Of a stretch of DNA of 64,000 nucleotides, positions 41,801 to 51,379 are shown piece by piece. A program made the translations under genes and the position numbers. The stretch's first letter is position 1; every line of letters begins with the position of its first letter. Source of the stretch: Caulobacter sp. 17J65-9 (GTDB lineage: Bacteria > Pseudomonadota > Alphaproteobacteria > Caulobacterales > Caulobacteraceae); contig NZ_JAAIVC010000002.1 of the NCBI RefSeq assembly GCF_010975005.1, forward strand, positions 1-64,000, in the 5' to 3' direction. The notes beneath the pieces are model-generated. The model ran no database searches. It was not told the origin of the DNA and saw only the letters and a program-made list of their open reading frames with translations.

Positions 41801-42364
41801 ATGAAGCGTCTTGTCTCGGCCGTCGTTGTTTGCGCTGCGTTGCTGGTCTCGTCCACGGTCGCGGCCGCGGAATCTCCCTCGGGCGCGCAGGCGGCCCCGG
41901 CTGCGACGGCGCGGGCCACCGCGGGCCCCGGCGTCGACGCCAGGAAGCTCGAGCTGTCCCGGCGTTACTTCAAGGCGATCAACGTGGAGACTAAGCTCCG
42001 CACCTTGAGCGAGAGCATGTTTTCCGCAATGACGGCCAAGTCCGACAGCGTGTCTCCGGAAGTCCGCCAGGCGATGATGGAGTCGATGAGCGAGGCCAGC
42101 GTCGCGGGTTACCGGGCGATCGAAGAGCACTACGTGCTGATGGTGGCCGGGGTCTTCAGCGCCGAAGAGCTGCAGGCCATGGTGGACTTCTATGAAAGCC
42201 CCGTCGGCCAGTCGGTGCTGGCGAAAGGCAACCAGCTCGCCGCCCGAAGCGGGGAGCTGATGCAGGAGATGACGCCGACCATCATGACCGAGTACGAAAC
42301 CCGGTTCTGCGCCAAGACCAAGCGCGAGGCCGGTTGCCTCACCAAGTCGGCTGGAAAGTCCTGA
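41801..42364 (+). CDS. DUF2059 family exported protein
   Basis: The 187-residue protein has a signal peptide (MKRLVSAVVVCAALLVSSTVAAAE) and, after an Ala/Pro-rich linker, the DUF2059 domain: RYFKAINVETKLRTLSESM, HYVLMVAGVFSAEELQAMVDFYESPVGQS, ending ITEYETRFC-like. Two cysteines near the C terminus (FCAKTKREAGC) could form a disulfide. DUF2059 proteins are periplasmic and of unknown function. The start is supported by GGGGGAG upstream. It precedes the DUF1190/YgiC-like pair by nine bases and may be co-transcribed with it. Confidence 0.85.
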   Translation: MKRLVSAVVVCAALLVSSTVAAAESPSGAQAAPAATARATAGPGVDARKLELSRRYFKAINVETKLRTLSESMFSAMTAKSDSVSPEVRQAMMESMSEASVAGYRAIEEHYVLMVAGVFSAEELQAMVDFYESPVGQSVLAKGNQLAARSGELMQEMTPTIMTEYETRFCAKTKREAGCLTKSAGKS

Positions 42365-42372
42365 GAAATTTG

Positions 42373-42921
42373 ATGCCTATGCCCTCCCGTCGTCGCAGCG
42401 CTTCCGTCGGCTTCTCCGTCCTGGGCCTGTCGGCCGCGACCGTCCTGGCCGGCTGCGAGCAGCGGGTCGAGACGCCGGCCGAAGAGGCGCCGGTCTACGC
42501 CTCGGTCGAGCAGTGCCGGCGGGAGAACATGGCCGAGGACTGCGACGCGGCCTTCCAGCAGGCCAGGGCCGACCACGCCAGGACCGCGCCCAAGTTCGCC
42601 GACAAGACGGCCTGCGAGGCCGACTGGGGCGAGGGCTCGTGCGAGGAGCAGCCCGCCGTCCACGCCGGCGGCCACTCGGTGTTCATGCCGATGATGATGG
42701 GCTTCCTGATCGGCCGCGCCTTCGGGGGCGGCGGCTATCCGGTCTACGGCTCGCCCAGCGGCGGGCTCTATTCCGGCGGTAATCGGGTCGGGGACGCGCC
42801 GGTGCGCAACGGCAAGGCGACCCTGCCTGCCCGCGTGTCGGTCACCTCCACGCCGAACGGCGGCGTCGTCAGCCGGGGCGGCTTCGGCGCCACCGCGCGC
42901 GGCGAACACGCCGGCGGCTGA
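42373..42921 (+). CDS. DUF1190 (YgiB-like) lipoprotein
   Basis: The 182-residue product has a signal sequence ending in lipobox LAGC (Cys28). The DUF1190 core contains four cysteines in the pattern EQCRRENMAEDC, CEADWGEGSCEE, and a glycine/tyrosine-rich tail (FGGGGYPVYGSPSGG) follows. E. coli YgiB is the same kind of protein and is encoded beside ygiC, as here. The ATG at 42373 is chosen rather than 42334, which lies inside the preceding gene. A second ATG two codons later is also possible. The function is unknown. Confidence 0.85.
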   Translation: MPMPSRRRSASVGFSVLGLSAATVLAGCEQRVETPAEEAPVYASVEQCRRENMAEDCDAAFQQARADHARTAPKFADKTACEADWGEGSCEEQPAVHAGGHSVFMPMMMGFLIGRAFGGGGYPVYGSPSGGLYSGGNRVGDAPVRNGKATLPARVSVTSTPNGGVVSRGGFGATARGEHAGG

Positions 42922-42925
42922 GCGC

Positions 42926-44080
42926 GTGCGCCGCGTCCGTATCGCCCCGCGTCCCTACTGGCGGACGCGGGTGGAGGATCTGGGCCTCCAGTGGCACACC
43001 ACCGACCAGGGCGAGCCCTACTGGGACGAGAGCGCCTACTGGGCCTTCTCGGCCGAGGAGGTCGACTGGATCGAGGCGGCCAGCGCCGAGCTCTACGACA
43101 TGGTGTTGGCCGCGGTCGGCCGGGTGATCGAGCGGCGCGAACTGGCCGGCTTCGGTTATGAGCAGCCGGCCATCGCCCTGATCGAGCGCAGCTGGGCCGA
43201 GCGCAGCTGGGAGCCGACCTTCTACGCCCGTTTCGACTTCGCCTTCGACGGCGAGGACCTGAAGCTCCTGGAGCTGAACGGCGACACCCCGACCTCGCTG
43301 CTCGAGGCGGCCGTGGTGCAGTGGTACTGGCTGCAGGAGCGCTTCCCCGAGCTCGACCAGTTCAACTCGATCCACGAGAAGCTGATCGACGCGCTGAAGC
43401 TTTACGCCGGGCACGGCGGAGCGGCCTCGCCCCTGCACCTGGCCAGCGTCAGCCCCCATCCCGAGGACGAGGGCACGGTCGGCTACCTGGCCGCCTGCGC
43501 GGCCGAGGCCGGCGTCCAGCCCCTGGCCGTGCCGATCCACGAGATCGGCCTGCGCGGCGAGAGCTTCGTCGACGGCGAGAACCGGCCGATCCGGGCCCTG
43601 TTCAAGCTCTACCCGTGGGAATGGCTGCTGGACGAGCCGTTCGGGCCGAAGCTGGCCGAGGCGGTGCAGGCCGGACGTCTGAAGCTGATCGAGCCGGCCT
43701 GGAAGATGGTGGCCTCCAACAAGCGCCTGCTGGTGACGCTGAAGGAGATGTTCCCCGACAGCGAGTACCTGCTGGACGCCACCACCTCGCAGGCGGAGGC
43801 GGCGGCCTGGGGCGACTACGTGAAGAAGCCGGTGCGCGGTCGCGAGGGCGCGAACGTCGAGGTGGTCCGGGCCGGCGCGCCGGTGGCCGCCCGCGGCGGG
43901 AGCTATGACGACGACCTGTTCGTGTTCCAGCGCCGGGCCGAGCTGGCCCAGGCGGACGGCAATTGGGCCGTGCTGGGCAGCTGGGTCGTGAACCGGCAGG
44001 CCTGCGGCATGGGCGTGCGCGAATCGACCTCGCCGATCACCGACAACACCGCGCGGTTCGTGCCGCACGTGATCGAATAG
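42926..44080 (+). CDS. Glutathionylspermidine synthase-like ATP-grasp protein (YgiC-like)
   Basis: The 384-residue protein belongs to the family of the C-terminal ATP-grasp synthetase domain of glutathionylspermidine synthase. It shows YWDESAYWAFS, YARFDFAFDG followed by LKLLELNGDTPTSLLEA (metal and substrate binding), LFKLYPWEWL, ASNKRLLVTLKEMFP and KKPVRGREGANV (ATP-grasp). E. coli YgiC and YjfC are homologues that make a peptide-like bond to an unknown substrate; they do not make glutathionylspermidine. The gene begins with GTG four bases after the DUF1190 gene and forms a conserved pair with it. Confidence 0.92.
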   Translation: MRRVRIAPRPYWRTRVEDLGLQWHTTDQGEPYWDESAYWAFSAEEVDWIEAASAELYDMVLAAVGRVIERRELAGFGYEQPAIALIERSWAERSWEPTFYARFDFAFDGEDLKLLELNGDTPTSLLEAAVVQWYWLQERFPELDQFNSIHEKLIDALKLYAGHGGAASPLHLASVSPHPEDEGTVGYLAACAAEAGVQPLAVPIHEIGLRGESFVDGENRPIRALFKLYPWEWLLDEPFGPKLAEAVQAGRLKLIEPAWKMVASNKRLLVTLKEMFPDSEYLLDATTSQAEAAAWGDYVKKPVRGREGANVEVVRAGAPVAARGGSYDDDLFVFQRRAELAQADGNWAVLGSWVVNRQACGMGVRESTSPITDNTARFVPHVIE

Positions 44081-44194
44081 GAAAGCCGAGGCCCGACACC
44101 GGTTTCCGCGACGGAATTGCGCAGCTTCCCCGTTTCAACGTAACGAAGGGAAACGCCGCTTTTTGCGGCGGTACAAAAAGTCGGGGAAACAACA

Positions 44195-45760
44195 ATGCGT
44201 AAGGTCGCCTACGCCGCGTTCGCGGCGCTGTTGCTCAGCTCGTCCGCCACCGCCGCGTTCGCCGCGGACGACAAGGGCGGCGGCGGTAAGGACGCCCAGG
44301 TCGAGAAGGTCGAGGCCGCCACGGCGACCGCGCCGGTCGTCGAACAGGCCAAGACCACCAGCCACGTGCTGAACGTCGGCGGCAAGTCGATCAAGTACAA
44401 GGCGACCGCCGGCACGGTCACGATCCGCAACGGCGAGGGCAAGCCGAACGCCAGCGTCTTCTACATCGCCTACACCGCCGACGCCGCGCCGGGCGCCAAG
44501 CGGCCGGTGACCTTCCTGTACAACGGCGGCCCCGGCTCGGCCTCGCTGTGGCTGACCATGGGCTCGGTCGGCCCGGTGCGGGTGAAGACCGGCTCGCCGG
44601 GCAACACCGCCCCGGCCCCCTATTCGGTGGAGCAGAACCCCTACAGCCTGCTCGACAAGTCCGACCTGGTGTTCATCGACGCCGTCGGCGCCGGCTATTC
44701 GCGCCCGCTGGGCGAGGCCAAGGGCAAGGACTTCTACGGCGTCGACCAGGACGTCGACGCCTTCGCCAAGGCGATCGAGCGCTGGCTGGAGATCAACAAG
44801 CGCTGGAATTCGCCCAAGTTCCTGTTCGGCGAGTCCTACGGCACCACCCGTTCGGCGGCCCTGGTCAACAAGCTCCAGGAAGACGGCTACGACTTCAACG
44901 GCGTGGTGCTGCTGTCGTCGATCCTGAACTACGGCGTGCGCCAGCCGGGCTACGACCGCGTCTACACCACCTACCTGCCGAGCTATGCGGCCACGGCCTG
45001 GTATCACGACAAGCTGGCCAACAAGCCGGCCGACCTGCCGACCTTCCTGGCGGAAGTGCGCGCCTGGGCGGACGGCCCGTACACGGCCGCCCTGGCCAAG
45101 GGTCACAACCTGTCCGACGCCGAGCGCGACGCGATCGCCAAGCAGCTGTCGGCCTACACCGGCCTGTCGATCGACTATCTGAAGTCGGCCAACCTGCGCG
45201 TCGAGCTGGGTCGCTTCCGCAAGGAGCTGCTGCGTGACGAGCGCAAGATCGTCGGCCGCTTCGACTCGCGCTTCGAGGGCGTGGACAGCGACGCCGCCGG
45301 TGAAGATCCGGAGTCCGATCCGTCGTCGACGGCGATCTCCAGCGCCTTCATCACCACCCACCACGACTACGTGCAGAACGAGCTCGGCTACGAGACCGAC
45401 CTTGAGTACAAGACCCGGGCCGACGGCGCGAACGCCGCCTGGGACTGGGGTCACCGCTTCCCGAACGGCGGCGGCAACAACCGCCGGATGCTGGCGCCCG
45501 ACACCGCGCTGGACCTGGCCAACGCCATGCGCACCAACCCGAACCTGCACGTGCTGTCGATGAACGGCTGGTACGACATGGCCACGCCGTTCTTCGGCAC
45601 CGAGTACGACCTCAACCACATGCACCTGGACGGGGATCGCAAGAACAACGTCAGCTTCACCTACTACCCGTCCGGCCACATGGCTTACCTGAGCCCGGAC
45701 GTGGCGAAGCAGATGCGCGTCGACCTGGAGCGCTTCTACAACGAGGCCCTCGCCCAGTGA
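44195..45760 (+). CDS. Exported serine carboxypeptidase, peptidase family S10
   Basis: The 521-residue protein has a signal peptide ending AFAAD. The S10 serine carboxypeptidase fold shows LYNGGPGSASLW (oxyanion region), GESYGT with nucleophile Ser214, NGWYDMATPF with Asp461 and PSGHMAY with His495 completing the triad. S10 enzymes remove C-terminal residues from peptides at acidic pH and are unusual but recurrent in Caulobacterales and Sphingomonadales, presumably for peptide scavenging in the periplasm. The leader carries an AT-rich stretch before the ATG. A strong terminator follows. Confidence 0.94.
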   Translation: MRKVAYAAFAALLLSSSATAAFAADDKGGGGKDAQVEKVEAATATAPVVEQAKTTSHVLNVGGKSIKYKATAGTVTIRNGEGKPNASVFYIAYTADAAPGAKRPVTFLYNGGPGSASLWLTMGSVGPVRVKTGSPGNTAPAPYSVEQNPYSLLDKSDLVFIDAVGAGYSRPLGEAKGKDFYGVDQDVDAFAKAIERWLEINKRWNSPKFLFGESYGTTRSAALVNKLQEDGYDFNGVVLLSSILNYGVRQPGYDRVYTTYLPSYAATAWYHDKLANKPADLPTFLAEVRAWADGPYTAALAKGHNLSDAERDAIAKQLSAYTGLSIDYLKSANLRVELGRFRKELLRDERKIVGRFDSRFEGVDSDAAGEDPESDPSSTAISSAFITTHHDYVQNELGYETDLEYKTRADGANAAWDWGHRFPNGGGNNRRMLAPDTALDLANAMRTNPNLHVLSMNGWYDMATPFFGTEYDLNHMHLDGDRKNNVSFTYYPSGHMAYLSPDVAKQMRVDLERFYNEALAQ

Positions 45761-45801
45761 TCTGAAGCCGATCTGACGCCGAGCTGGCGCCAGATGCGAA
45801 G

Positions 45802-45835
45802 ACGCCCCGCGCGAGCGATCGCGCGGGGCGTTTTT
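45802..45835 (+). terminator. Rho-independent terminator after the S10 peptidase gene
   Basis: An 11-12 base-pair stem (45802-45812 with 45821-45831) closes an eight-base loop and is followed by a T-run. The oppositely oriented microprotein gene stops four bases beyond it. Confidence 0.93.
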
Positions 45836-45838
45836 GAT

Positions 45839-45955
45839 TCAGGTGCACCAGGCCACGGCCTGCGCCAACCACACGGGCACGCCGAAGCGCCACCACAAGA
45901 GGCCGCCGGCCGCCAGCACGGCCGCGCCGATCAGCCAGGGCAGGGCGCGCTTCAT
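45839..45955 (-). CDS. 38-residue membrane microprotein coupled to the MFS gene
   Basis: An ATG at 45955 overlaps the MFS stop codon (ATGA, 45952-45955), giving translational coupling. The 38-residue product is a single hydrophobic helix with a positively charged N terminus (MKRALPWLIGAAVLAAGGLLWWRFG), then VPVWLAQAVAWCT. The stop at 45839 falls next to the terminator of the convergent gene. Small membrane subunits accompany some MFS carriers, but I do not recognise a named family here. Identity as a real gene rests on the overlap and the helix. Confidence 0.65.
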   Translation of the reverse strand: MKRALPWLIGAAVLAAGGLLWWRFGVPVWLAQAVAWCT

Positions 45956-47190
45956 TCGGCCGCGGCCGGCTGGGGCAGGGGCGCGGCCTGCCGCTCGTCG
46001 ATCGGCCAGTGCACGGCCGCCGCGAACAGGCCCAGCGCGATCGAGGCCAGCCAGATCGACAGGTACGAGCCGGTCGCGTCGAAGGCCAGGCCGCCCAGCC
46101 AGGCCCCCAGGAAGCTGCCGATCTGGTGGCTGAGGAAGACGATCCCGTAGAGGGTGGACAGGTAGCGCGCGCCCCAGATCTGGGCGACCAGGCCAGAGGT
46201 CAGCGGCACCGTGCCCAGCCACAGGAAGCCGAACACCGCCGCGAAAAGCAGGGCCGAGGCGACCGACAGGGGCGCGGCGATGAAGATCACCACGGCGACG
46301 GCGCGGCTGAAGTAGAGGGCGCTGAGCAGGCGCTTCTTCGAGCGCTTGCCGCCCCAGGCGCCCCACAGCCACGAGCCCAGGATGTTGAACAGGCCTATCA
46401 GGGCCAGGCACCAGGCGCCGACGTTCTGGTCCAGCCCGCCGTCGCGCAGGAAGGCGGGCAGGTGGGTGCCGACGAAGGCGATGTGGAAGCCGCAGACGAA
46501 GAAGCCGGCGTTGAGCAGCCAGTAGCTCTTCGAACCGGCGGCCTGGACCAGGGCGTCCTTCAGCGAGCCGCTCGCGGGCGTCGCCGTGGACGGCGCGGGG
46601 GCTTGCGGCTTGCCGGCGACACCGACGGCCAGGCCGACCATGGTCACGCAGAAGGCCGCCAGCATCAGCATGGCCCCGTGCCAGCCCAGCGCGTCCAGGA
46701 GGCCCGAGGCGGCCGGCACGACCAGGAACTGGCCCAGCGACCCGCCGGCGGTGACCACGCCGAAGGCCAGGCTGCGCCGCTCAGGCGCCACCACGCGCCC
46801 GACCGCGCCCAGCACGACGACGAAGGTGGTGCCCGACAGGGCCAGGCCCACCAGGGCGCCCAAGGTCAGGTTCAGGCCCACCGCGTCGCCGATCAGGGTG
46901 GTGAGCCCCAGGCCCACGGCGTAGAGCACGGCGCTCAGCGCGACCACGCGCCCGGCCCCGTGCTTGTCGGCGTAGGCGCCGATGAACGGCTGGGCCAGGC
47001 CGAACATCAGGTTGTTCAGGGCGATGGCCAGGCCGAAAGCCTGTCGGCCGATCTCCAGGTCCGTGCTGACCGGGCTCAGGAACAGGCCGAAGGCCTGGCG
47101 CACGCCCATGGCGACGGTGACGATCAGGGCGGCGCTGGCGATGGTCCACCAGACGCGGGACGGGATGGCGGCGGGGCTAGGCGAGGACAA
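45952..47190 (-). CDS. Major facilitator superfamily transporter
   Basis: This 412-residue inner-membrane carrier has about 12 helices in two halves. It begins with a short cytoplasmic segment and RQAFGLFLSPVSTDLEIGRQAFGLAIALNNLMFGLAQPFIGAYADKHGAGR, which contains the loop 2-3 MFS motif (GAYADKHGAGR), and has a central loop of about 30 residues (GKPQAPAPSTATP). It resembles the oxalate/formate and monocarboxylate-type MFS group (OFA/MCP). Its start overlaps the marR gene end by 14 bases. The substrate is not determinable from sequence. Regulation by the adjacent MarR protein is likely. Confidence 0.93.
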   Translation of the reverse strand: MSSPSPAAIPSRVWWTIASAALIVTVAMGVRQAFGLFLSPVSTDLEIGRQAFGLAIALNNLMFGLAQPFIGAYADKHGAGRVVALSAVLYAVGLGLTTLIGDAVGLNLTLGALVGLALSGTTFVVVLGAVGRVVAPERRSLAFGVVTAGGSLGQFLVVPAASGLLDALGWHGAMLMLAAFCVTMVGLAVGVAGKPQAPAPSTATPASGSLKDALVQAAGSKSYWLLNAGFFVCGFHIAFVGTHLPAFLRDGGLDQNVGAWCLALIGLFNILGSWLWGAWGGKRSKKRLLSALYFSRAVAVVIFIAAPLSVASALLFAAVFGFLWLGTVPLTSGLVAQIWGARYLSTLYGIVFLSHQIGSFLGAWLGGLAFDATGSYLSIWLASIALGLFAAAVHWPIDERQAAPLPQPAAAE

Positions 47191-47605
47191 CTTCCACCTC
47201 GGAGAGAAGGGCGATCAGGGCGCGACGGCGGTCTTCGCCCAGGCCGACGTGCAGCCGGTCCTGGGCCGCCTGCCAGTAGGGCAGGGCGCGTTCGAGGAGG
47301 GCCTGGCCCGCGTCGGTGATCTCGATCTTGCCGGCGTCGCGGCCGCGGCCGGAGCCCAGCGTCAGCAGGCCCTCGCGGGCCAGCGGCTGCAGGGTGCGCC
47401 ACATGGCGCTGCGCTCGTGGCCGGTGGCCTGGGCCAGGACGGTCAGGGTGGGGTCGCCCATGCGCTCGACGTTCCGAAGGGCCGAGAACTGCATGACGGT
47501 CAGGCCCGCCGGCGCCAGCGCCTCGTCATAGGCCCGGGTCAGGGCGCGCGAGGCCCGGCGCACGCGTGCGCACAGGCAGGGAAGGGACGGCGTGGGGTCC
47601 GACAT
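47177..47605 (-). CDS. MarR-family transcriptional regulator
   Basis: The 142-residue product is a MarR-type winged-helix regulator: ALTRAYDEALAPAGLTVMQFSALRNV (dimer helix and first HTH helix), LTVLAQATGHERSAMWRTLQPLAREGLL (recognition helix) and the wing GRGRDAGKIEITDAG. Such proteins bind palindromic operators as dimers and release DNA when they bind small aromatic or phenolic ligands. The perfect palindrome at 47623-47636 lies 18 bases upstream of its start, so it probably represses itself and the MFS carrier. CARVRR at the N terminus includes two cysteines that might sense redox state. Confidence 0.92.
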   Translation of the reverse strand: MSDPTPSLPCLCARVRRASRALTRAYDEALAPAGLTVMQFSALRNVERMGDPTLTVLAQATGHERSAMWRTLQPLAREGLLTLGSGRGRDAGKIEITDAGQALLERALPYWQAAQDRLHVGLGEDRRRALIALLSEVEVVLA

Positions 47606-47622
47606 GGCCGATGCTCCTGATC

Positions 47623-47636
47623 ATTGCATATGCAAT
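47623..47636. promoter_or_regulatory. Perfect 14-base palindrome, probable MarR operator
   Basis: ATTGCATATGCAAT is a perfect palindrome 18-31 bases upstream of the marR start codon, in an otherwise GC-rich region. Its position fits the core promoter and start-site area of the marR-MFS operon. Confidence 0.75.
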
Positions 47637-47805
47637 GCGTCGGGGCGCGGTCAAGCGAGCGCTGTTCCGCAGAGGCGACGCGGCGGCGCGGTTCGCTGAG
47701 CCCCGACCTGCGCTTGTCAGGCTAAGAGCGTGTCTGCGTTCAGGATTTCTACGGTCCAGGCGAGCTTGAGTTTTCGCTGCGCCTGACCGGGCGTCTGAGC
47801 CTTAA

Positions 47806-47840
47806 GCAGGGGCGACACGCCTGCGGCGACTTGCCCCTGC
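47806..47840 (+). promoter_or_regulatory. Nested inverted repeat in the fabD leader
   Basis: GCAGGGGC (47806-47813) and GCCCCTGC (47833-47840) are exact inverted copies, with a small GCC-TGC-GGC hairpin symmetrically between them. It ends 53 bases before the fabD start. It could be an RNA control hairpin or an operator. No factor is known from the sequence. Confidence 0.35.
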
Positions 47841-47893
47841 GGCGCCTTTCCCCTAACCCTCGCGGCCGCGATTCAAACGAGAGGGACGGGTCG

Positions 47894-48838
47894 ATGAGCC
47901 TCGCTTTCCTTTTCCCGGGCCAGGGCAGCCAGGCGGTCGGGATGGGCGTCGAGCTGGCGGAGGCTTTCGAGCCGGCCCGCCGCGTGTTCGAGGAAGTCGA
48001 CGAGGCGCTGGGTCAGCACCTCTCGCGACTGATGAAGGAAGGCCCCGAGGCCGACCTGACCCTGACCGAGAACGCCCAGCCGGCCCTGATGGCCGTCAGC
48101 CTGGCGGTCGTGCGCACCCTGAAGATCGACTTCGGCGTCGACGTGACCGCCGCGGCCTTCGCCGCCGGCCACTCGCTGGGCGAATACTCCGCCCTGGCCG
48201 CGGCCGAGGCGATCAGCCTGGCCGACACCGCGCGCCTGCTGAAGCTGCGTGGCCAGGCCATGCAGCGGGCCGTGCCGGTGGGCGAGGGGGCCATGGCCTC
48301 CCTGATCGGCCCGAAGACCGACGTGGCGCTGGCCGAACTGGCCGCCGCGGCCGGCGCCGAACTGGGCGTCTGCGTGGTCGCCAACGACAACAACCAGGGC
48401 AATGTGGTCATCTCCGGGGCCAAGGCCGGGGTCGACCGCGCCATCGAGAAGGCCAAGGAGCTGGGCGCGCGGGCGATTCCGCTGAACGTGTCCGCCCCCT
48501 TCCACTGCCCGCTGATGCAGCCGGCCGCCGACGAAATGGCCGCCGCCCTGGCCGAGGCCAGGATCATCGCGCCGCGCGTGCCGATCGTGGCCAACGTCAC
48601 CGCCCGTCCGGTGCATGATCCGGAAGAGATCCGCCGCTTGCTGGTCGAGCAGGTCACGGGGCGGGTGCGCTGGCGCGAGAGCGTGCAGTGGCTGGCCGAG
48701 CAGGGCGGGGTGACCCGCTTCGCCGAGCTGGGCGCGGGCAAGGTGCTGACCGGCATGGCCAAGCGCATCGCGCCGGACGCCGAGGCGGTGGCCCTGAACG
48801 GCCCGGCCGACCTGGAAAGCTTCGCGGCTTCCCTCTGA
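47894..48838 (+). CDS. fabD: Malonyl-CoA:ACP transacylase
   Basis: FabD loads malonyl groups onto acyl carrier protein for fatty acid synthesis. The 314-residue product has FLFPGQGSQAVGMG at the N terminus, the nucleophile motif AGHSLGEYSAL (serine about residue 94), and the conserved histidine in VSAPFHCPLM. The ATG at 47894 is chosen because the family starts at MSLAFLFPGQ and GAGGGAC lies upstream; an earlier start at 47831 overlaps the inverted repeat. It heads the fab cluster. Confidence 0.97.
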   Translation: MSLAFLFPGQGSQAVGMGVELAEAFEPARRVFEEVDEALGQHLSRLMKEGPEADLTLTENAQPALMAVSLAVVRTLKIDFGVDVTAAAFAAGHSLGEYSALAAAEAISLADTARLLKLRGQAMQRAVPVGEGAMASLIGPKTDVALAELAAAAGAELGVCVVANDNNQGNVVISGAKAGVDRAIEKAKELGARAIPLNVSAPFHCPLMQPAADEMAAALAEARIIAPRVPIVANVTARPVHDPEEIRRLLVEQVTGRVRWRESVQWLAEQGGVTRFAELGAGKVLTGMAKRIAPDAEAVALNGPADLESFAASL

Positions 48839-48870
48839 TCCAACACGAGAAATACGAAGGAGGCCGACGC

Positions 48871-49611
48871 ATGTTCGACCTGACCGGCAAGACCGCCCTG
48901 GTGACCGGGGCGACCGGCGGCATCGGCGGGGCCATCGCCCGCGCCCTGCACGCGCAAGGCGCCACCGTGGTGCTGTCCGGCACCCGCGAAGCGGTGCTGC
49001 AGGAGCTGGCCAAGGGCTTCGGCGAGCGCGTTCACGTCGCCGTCTGCAACCTGTCCGACGCCGCCGCCGTCGACGGCCTGGTCGAGCAGGCCGAGGGCCT
49101 GGCCGGCGCCGGCCTCGACATCCTGGTGGCCAACGCCGGCATCACCAAGGACGGCCTGCTGCTGCGCATGAAGGACGAGGACTGGGAGCAGGTGATCCGG
49201 GTGAACCTGGAAAGCTACTTCCGCCTGTCGCGCGCCGCCCTGAAGGGCATGATGAAGCGTCGCGCCGGCCGGATCATCGGCGTCACCTCCGTGGTCGGCG
49301 TCACCGGCAACCCGGGCCAGAGCAACTACGCCGCCTCCAAGGCCGGTATGATCGGCTTTTCAAAGTCGCTCGCGCAGGAAGTGGGCTCGAGGGGCGTGAC
49401 CGTGAACTGCATCGCCCCCGGCTTCATCGCCAGCCCGATGACCGACGCCCTCAACGACCAGCAGCGCGAGGCGATTCTCGGCAAGATCCCGGCCGGCCGG
49501 CTGGGCACCGGGGATGAAATCGCCGCCGCCGCTGTCTATCTCGCGTCCGACCAGGCCGCCTACGTGACGGGCCAGACCCTGCACGTGAACGGCGGCATGG
49601 CCATGGTCTAA
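48871..49611 (+). CDS. fabG: 3-oxoacyl-ACP reductase FabG
   Basis: FabG reduces beta-ketoacyl-ACP with NADPH in fatty acid elongation. The 246-residue SDR has TGATGGIG (about 12-19), NAGITKDGLLLRM, the active-site serine in VTSVVG, YAASKAGMIGFSKSLAQE with the Tyr-Lys pair, and NCIAPGFIASPMTD. The ATG at 48871 is preceded by AAGGAGG seven bases upstream. It lies between fabD and acpP, the usual place. Confidence 0.97.
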   Translation: MFDLTGKTALVTGATGGIGGAIARALHAQGATVVLSGTREAVLQELAKGFGERVHVAVCNLSDAAAVDGLVEQAEGLAGAGLDILVANAGITKDGLLLRMKDEDWEQVIRVNLESYFRLSRAALKGMMKRRAGRIIGVTSVVGVTGNPGQSNYAASKAGMIGFSKSLAQEVGSRGVTVNCIAPGFIASPMTDALNDQQREAILGKIPAGRLGTGDEIAAAAVYLASDQAAYVTGQTLHVNGGMAMV

Positions 49612-49770
49612 CGGGGGCGACCCTGCTTTTCTCGCCCCGCGGGGATGTGCTAGGGCTCGCGCCGAAGCGTGCGCCCCGACCCGAAAGGGTCTTGCGAAAC
49701 CCGCGGCGGCGTGACACCGAACGGCGCAAGCCGACGTAACGGCAACCTGTTTTTAAAAAGGGGCAACTCA

Positions 49771-50010
49771 GTGTCCGACATTCTCGAACGCGTCCGCAAG
49801 ATCGTCATCGACCACCTGGACGCCGACCCGGACAAGGTCACCGAAAAGGCCAGCTTCATCGACGACCTGGGCGCTGACAGCCTGGACAACGTCGAGCTGG
49901 TGATGGCCTTCGAGGAAGAGTTCGACATCGAAATCCCCGACGACGCCGCCGAGCACATCCAGACGGTGGGCGACGCTGTGAAGTTCATCGGCGAAAAGCT
50001 CGGCGCCTGA
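49771..50010 (+). CDS. acpP: Acyl carrier protein
   Basis: The 79-residue acidic protein carries the phosphopantetheine attachment site [18 protein letters not shown], with Ser37 modified by AcpS. It is the carrier of growing fatty acyl chains. The start is GTG at 49771 ([10 protein letters not shown]); GGGGC lies upstream, following an A/T-rich stretch. The 159-base gap after fabG contains a small GACCC-GAAA-GGGTC hairpin and probably a separate promoter, as acpP usually needs high expression. Confidence 0.98.
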   Translation: MSDILERVRKIVIDHLDADPDKVTEKASFIDDLGADSLDNVELVMAFEEEFDIEIPDDAAEHIQTVGDAVKFIGEKLGA

Positions 50011-50025
50011 GCTTGACGGATCGAG

Positions 50026-50062
50026 GGCGGCGCGGCTCCGATAGGGGCTGCGCCGCCTTTTT
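50026..50062 (+). terminator. Rho-independent terminator after acpP
   Basis: A 14-base-pair stem with two G-U pairs (50026-50039 with 50044-50057) and a loop of four bases is followed by five T residues. It can separate acpP mRNA from fabF. Confidence 0.88.
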
Positions 50063-50095
50063 CCGTTTTGGGTGAAAAGTCGGGGGAGTAAGCGA

Positions 50096-51375
<1,280 letters not shown>

Positions 51376-51379
<4 letters not shown>

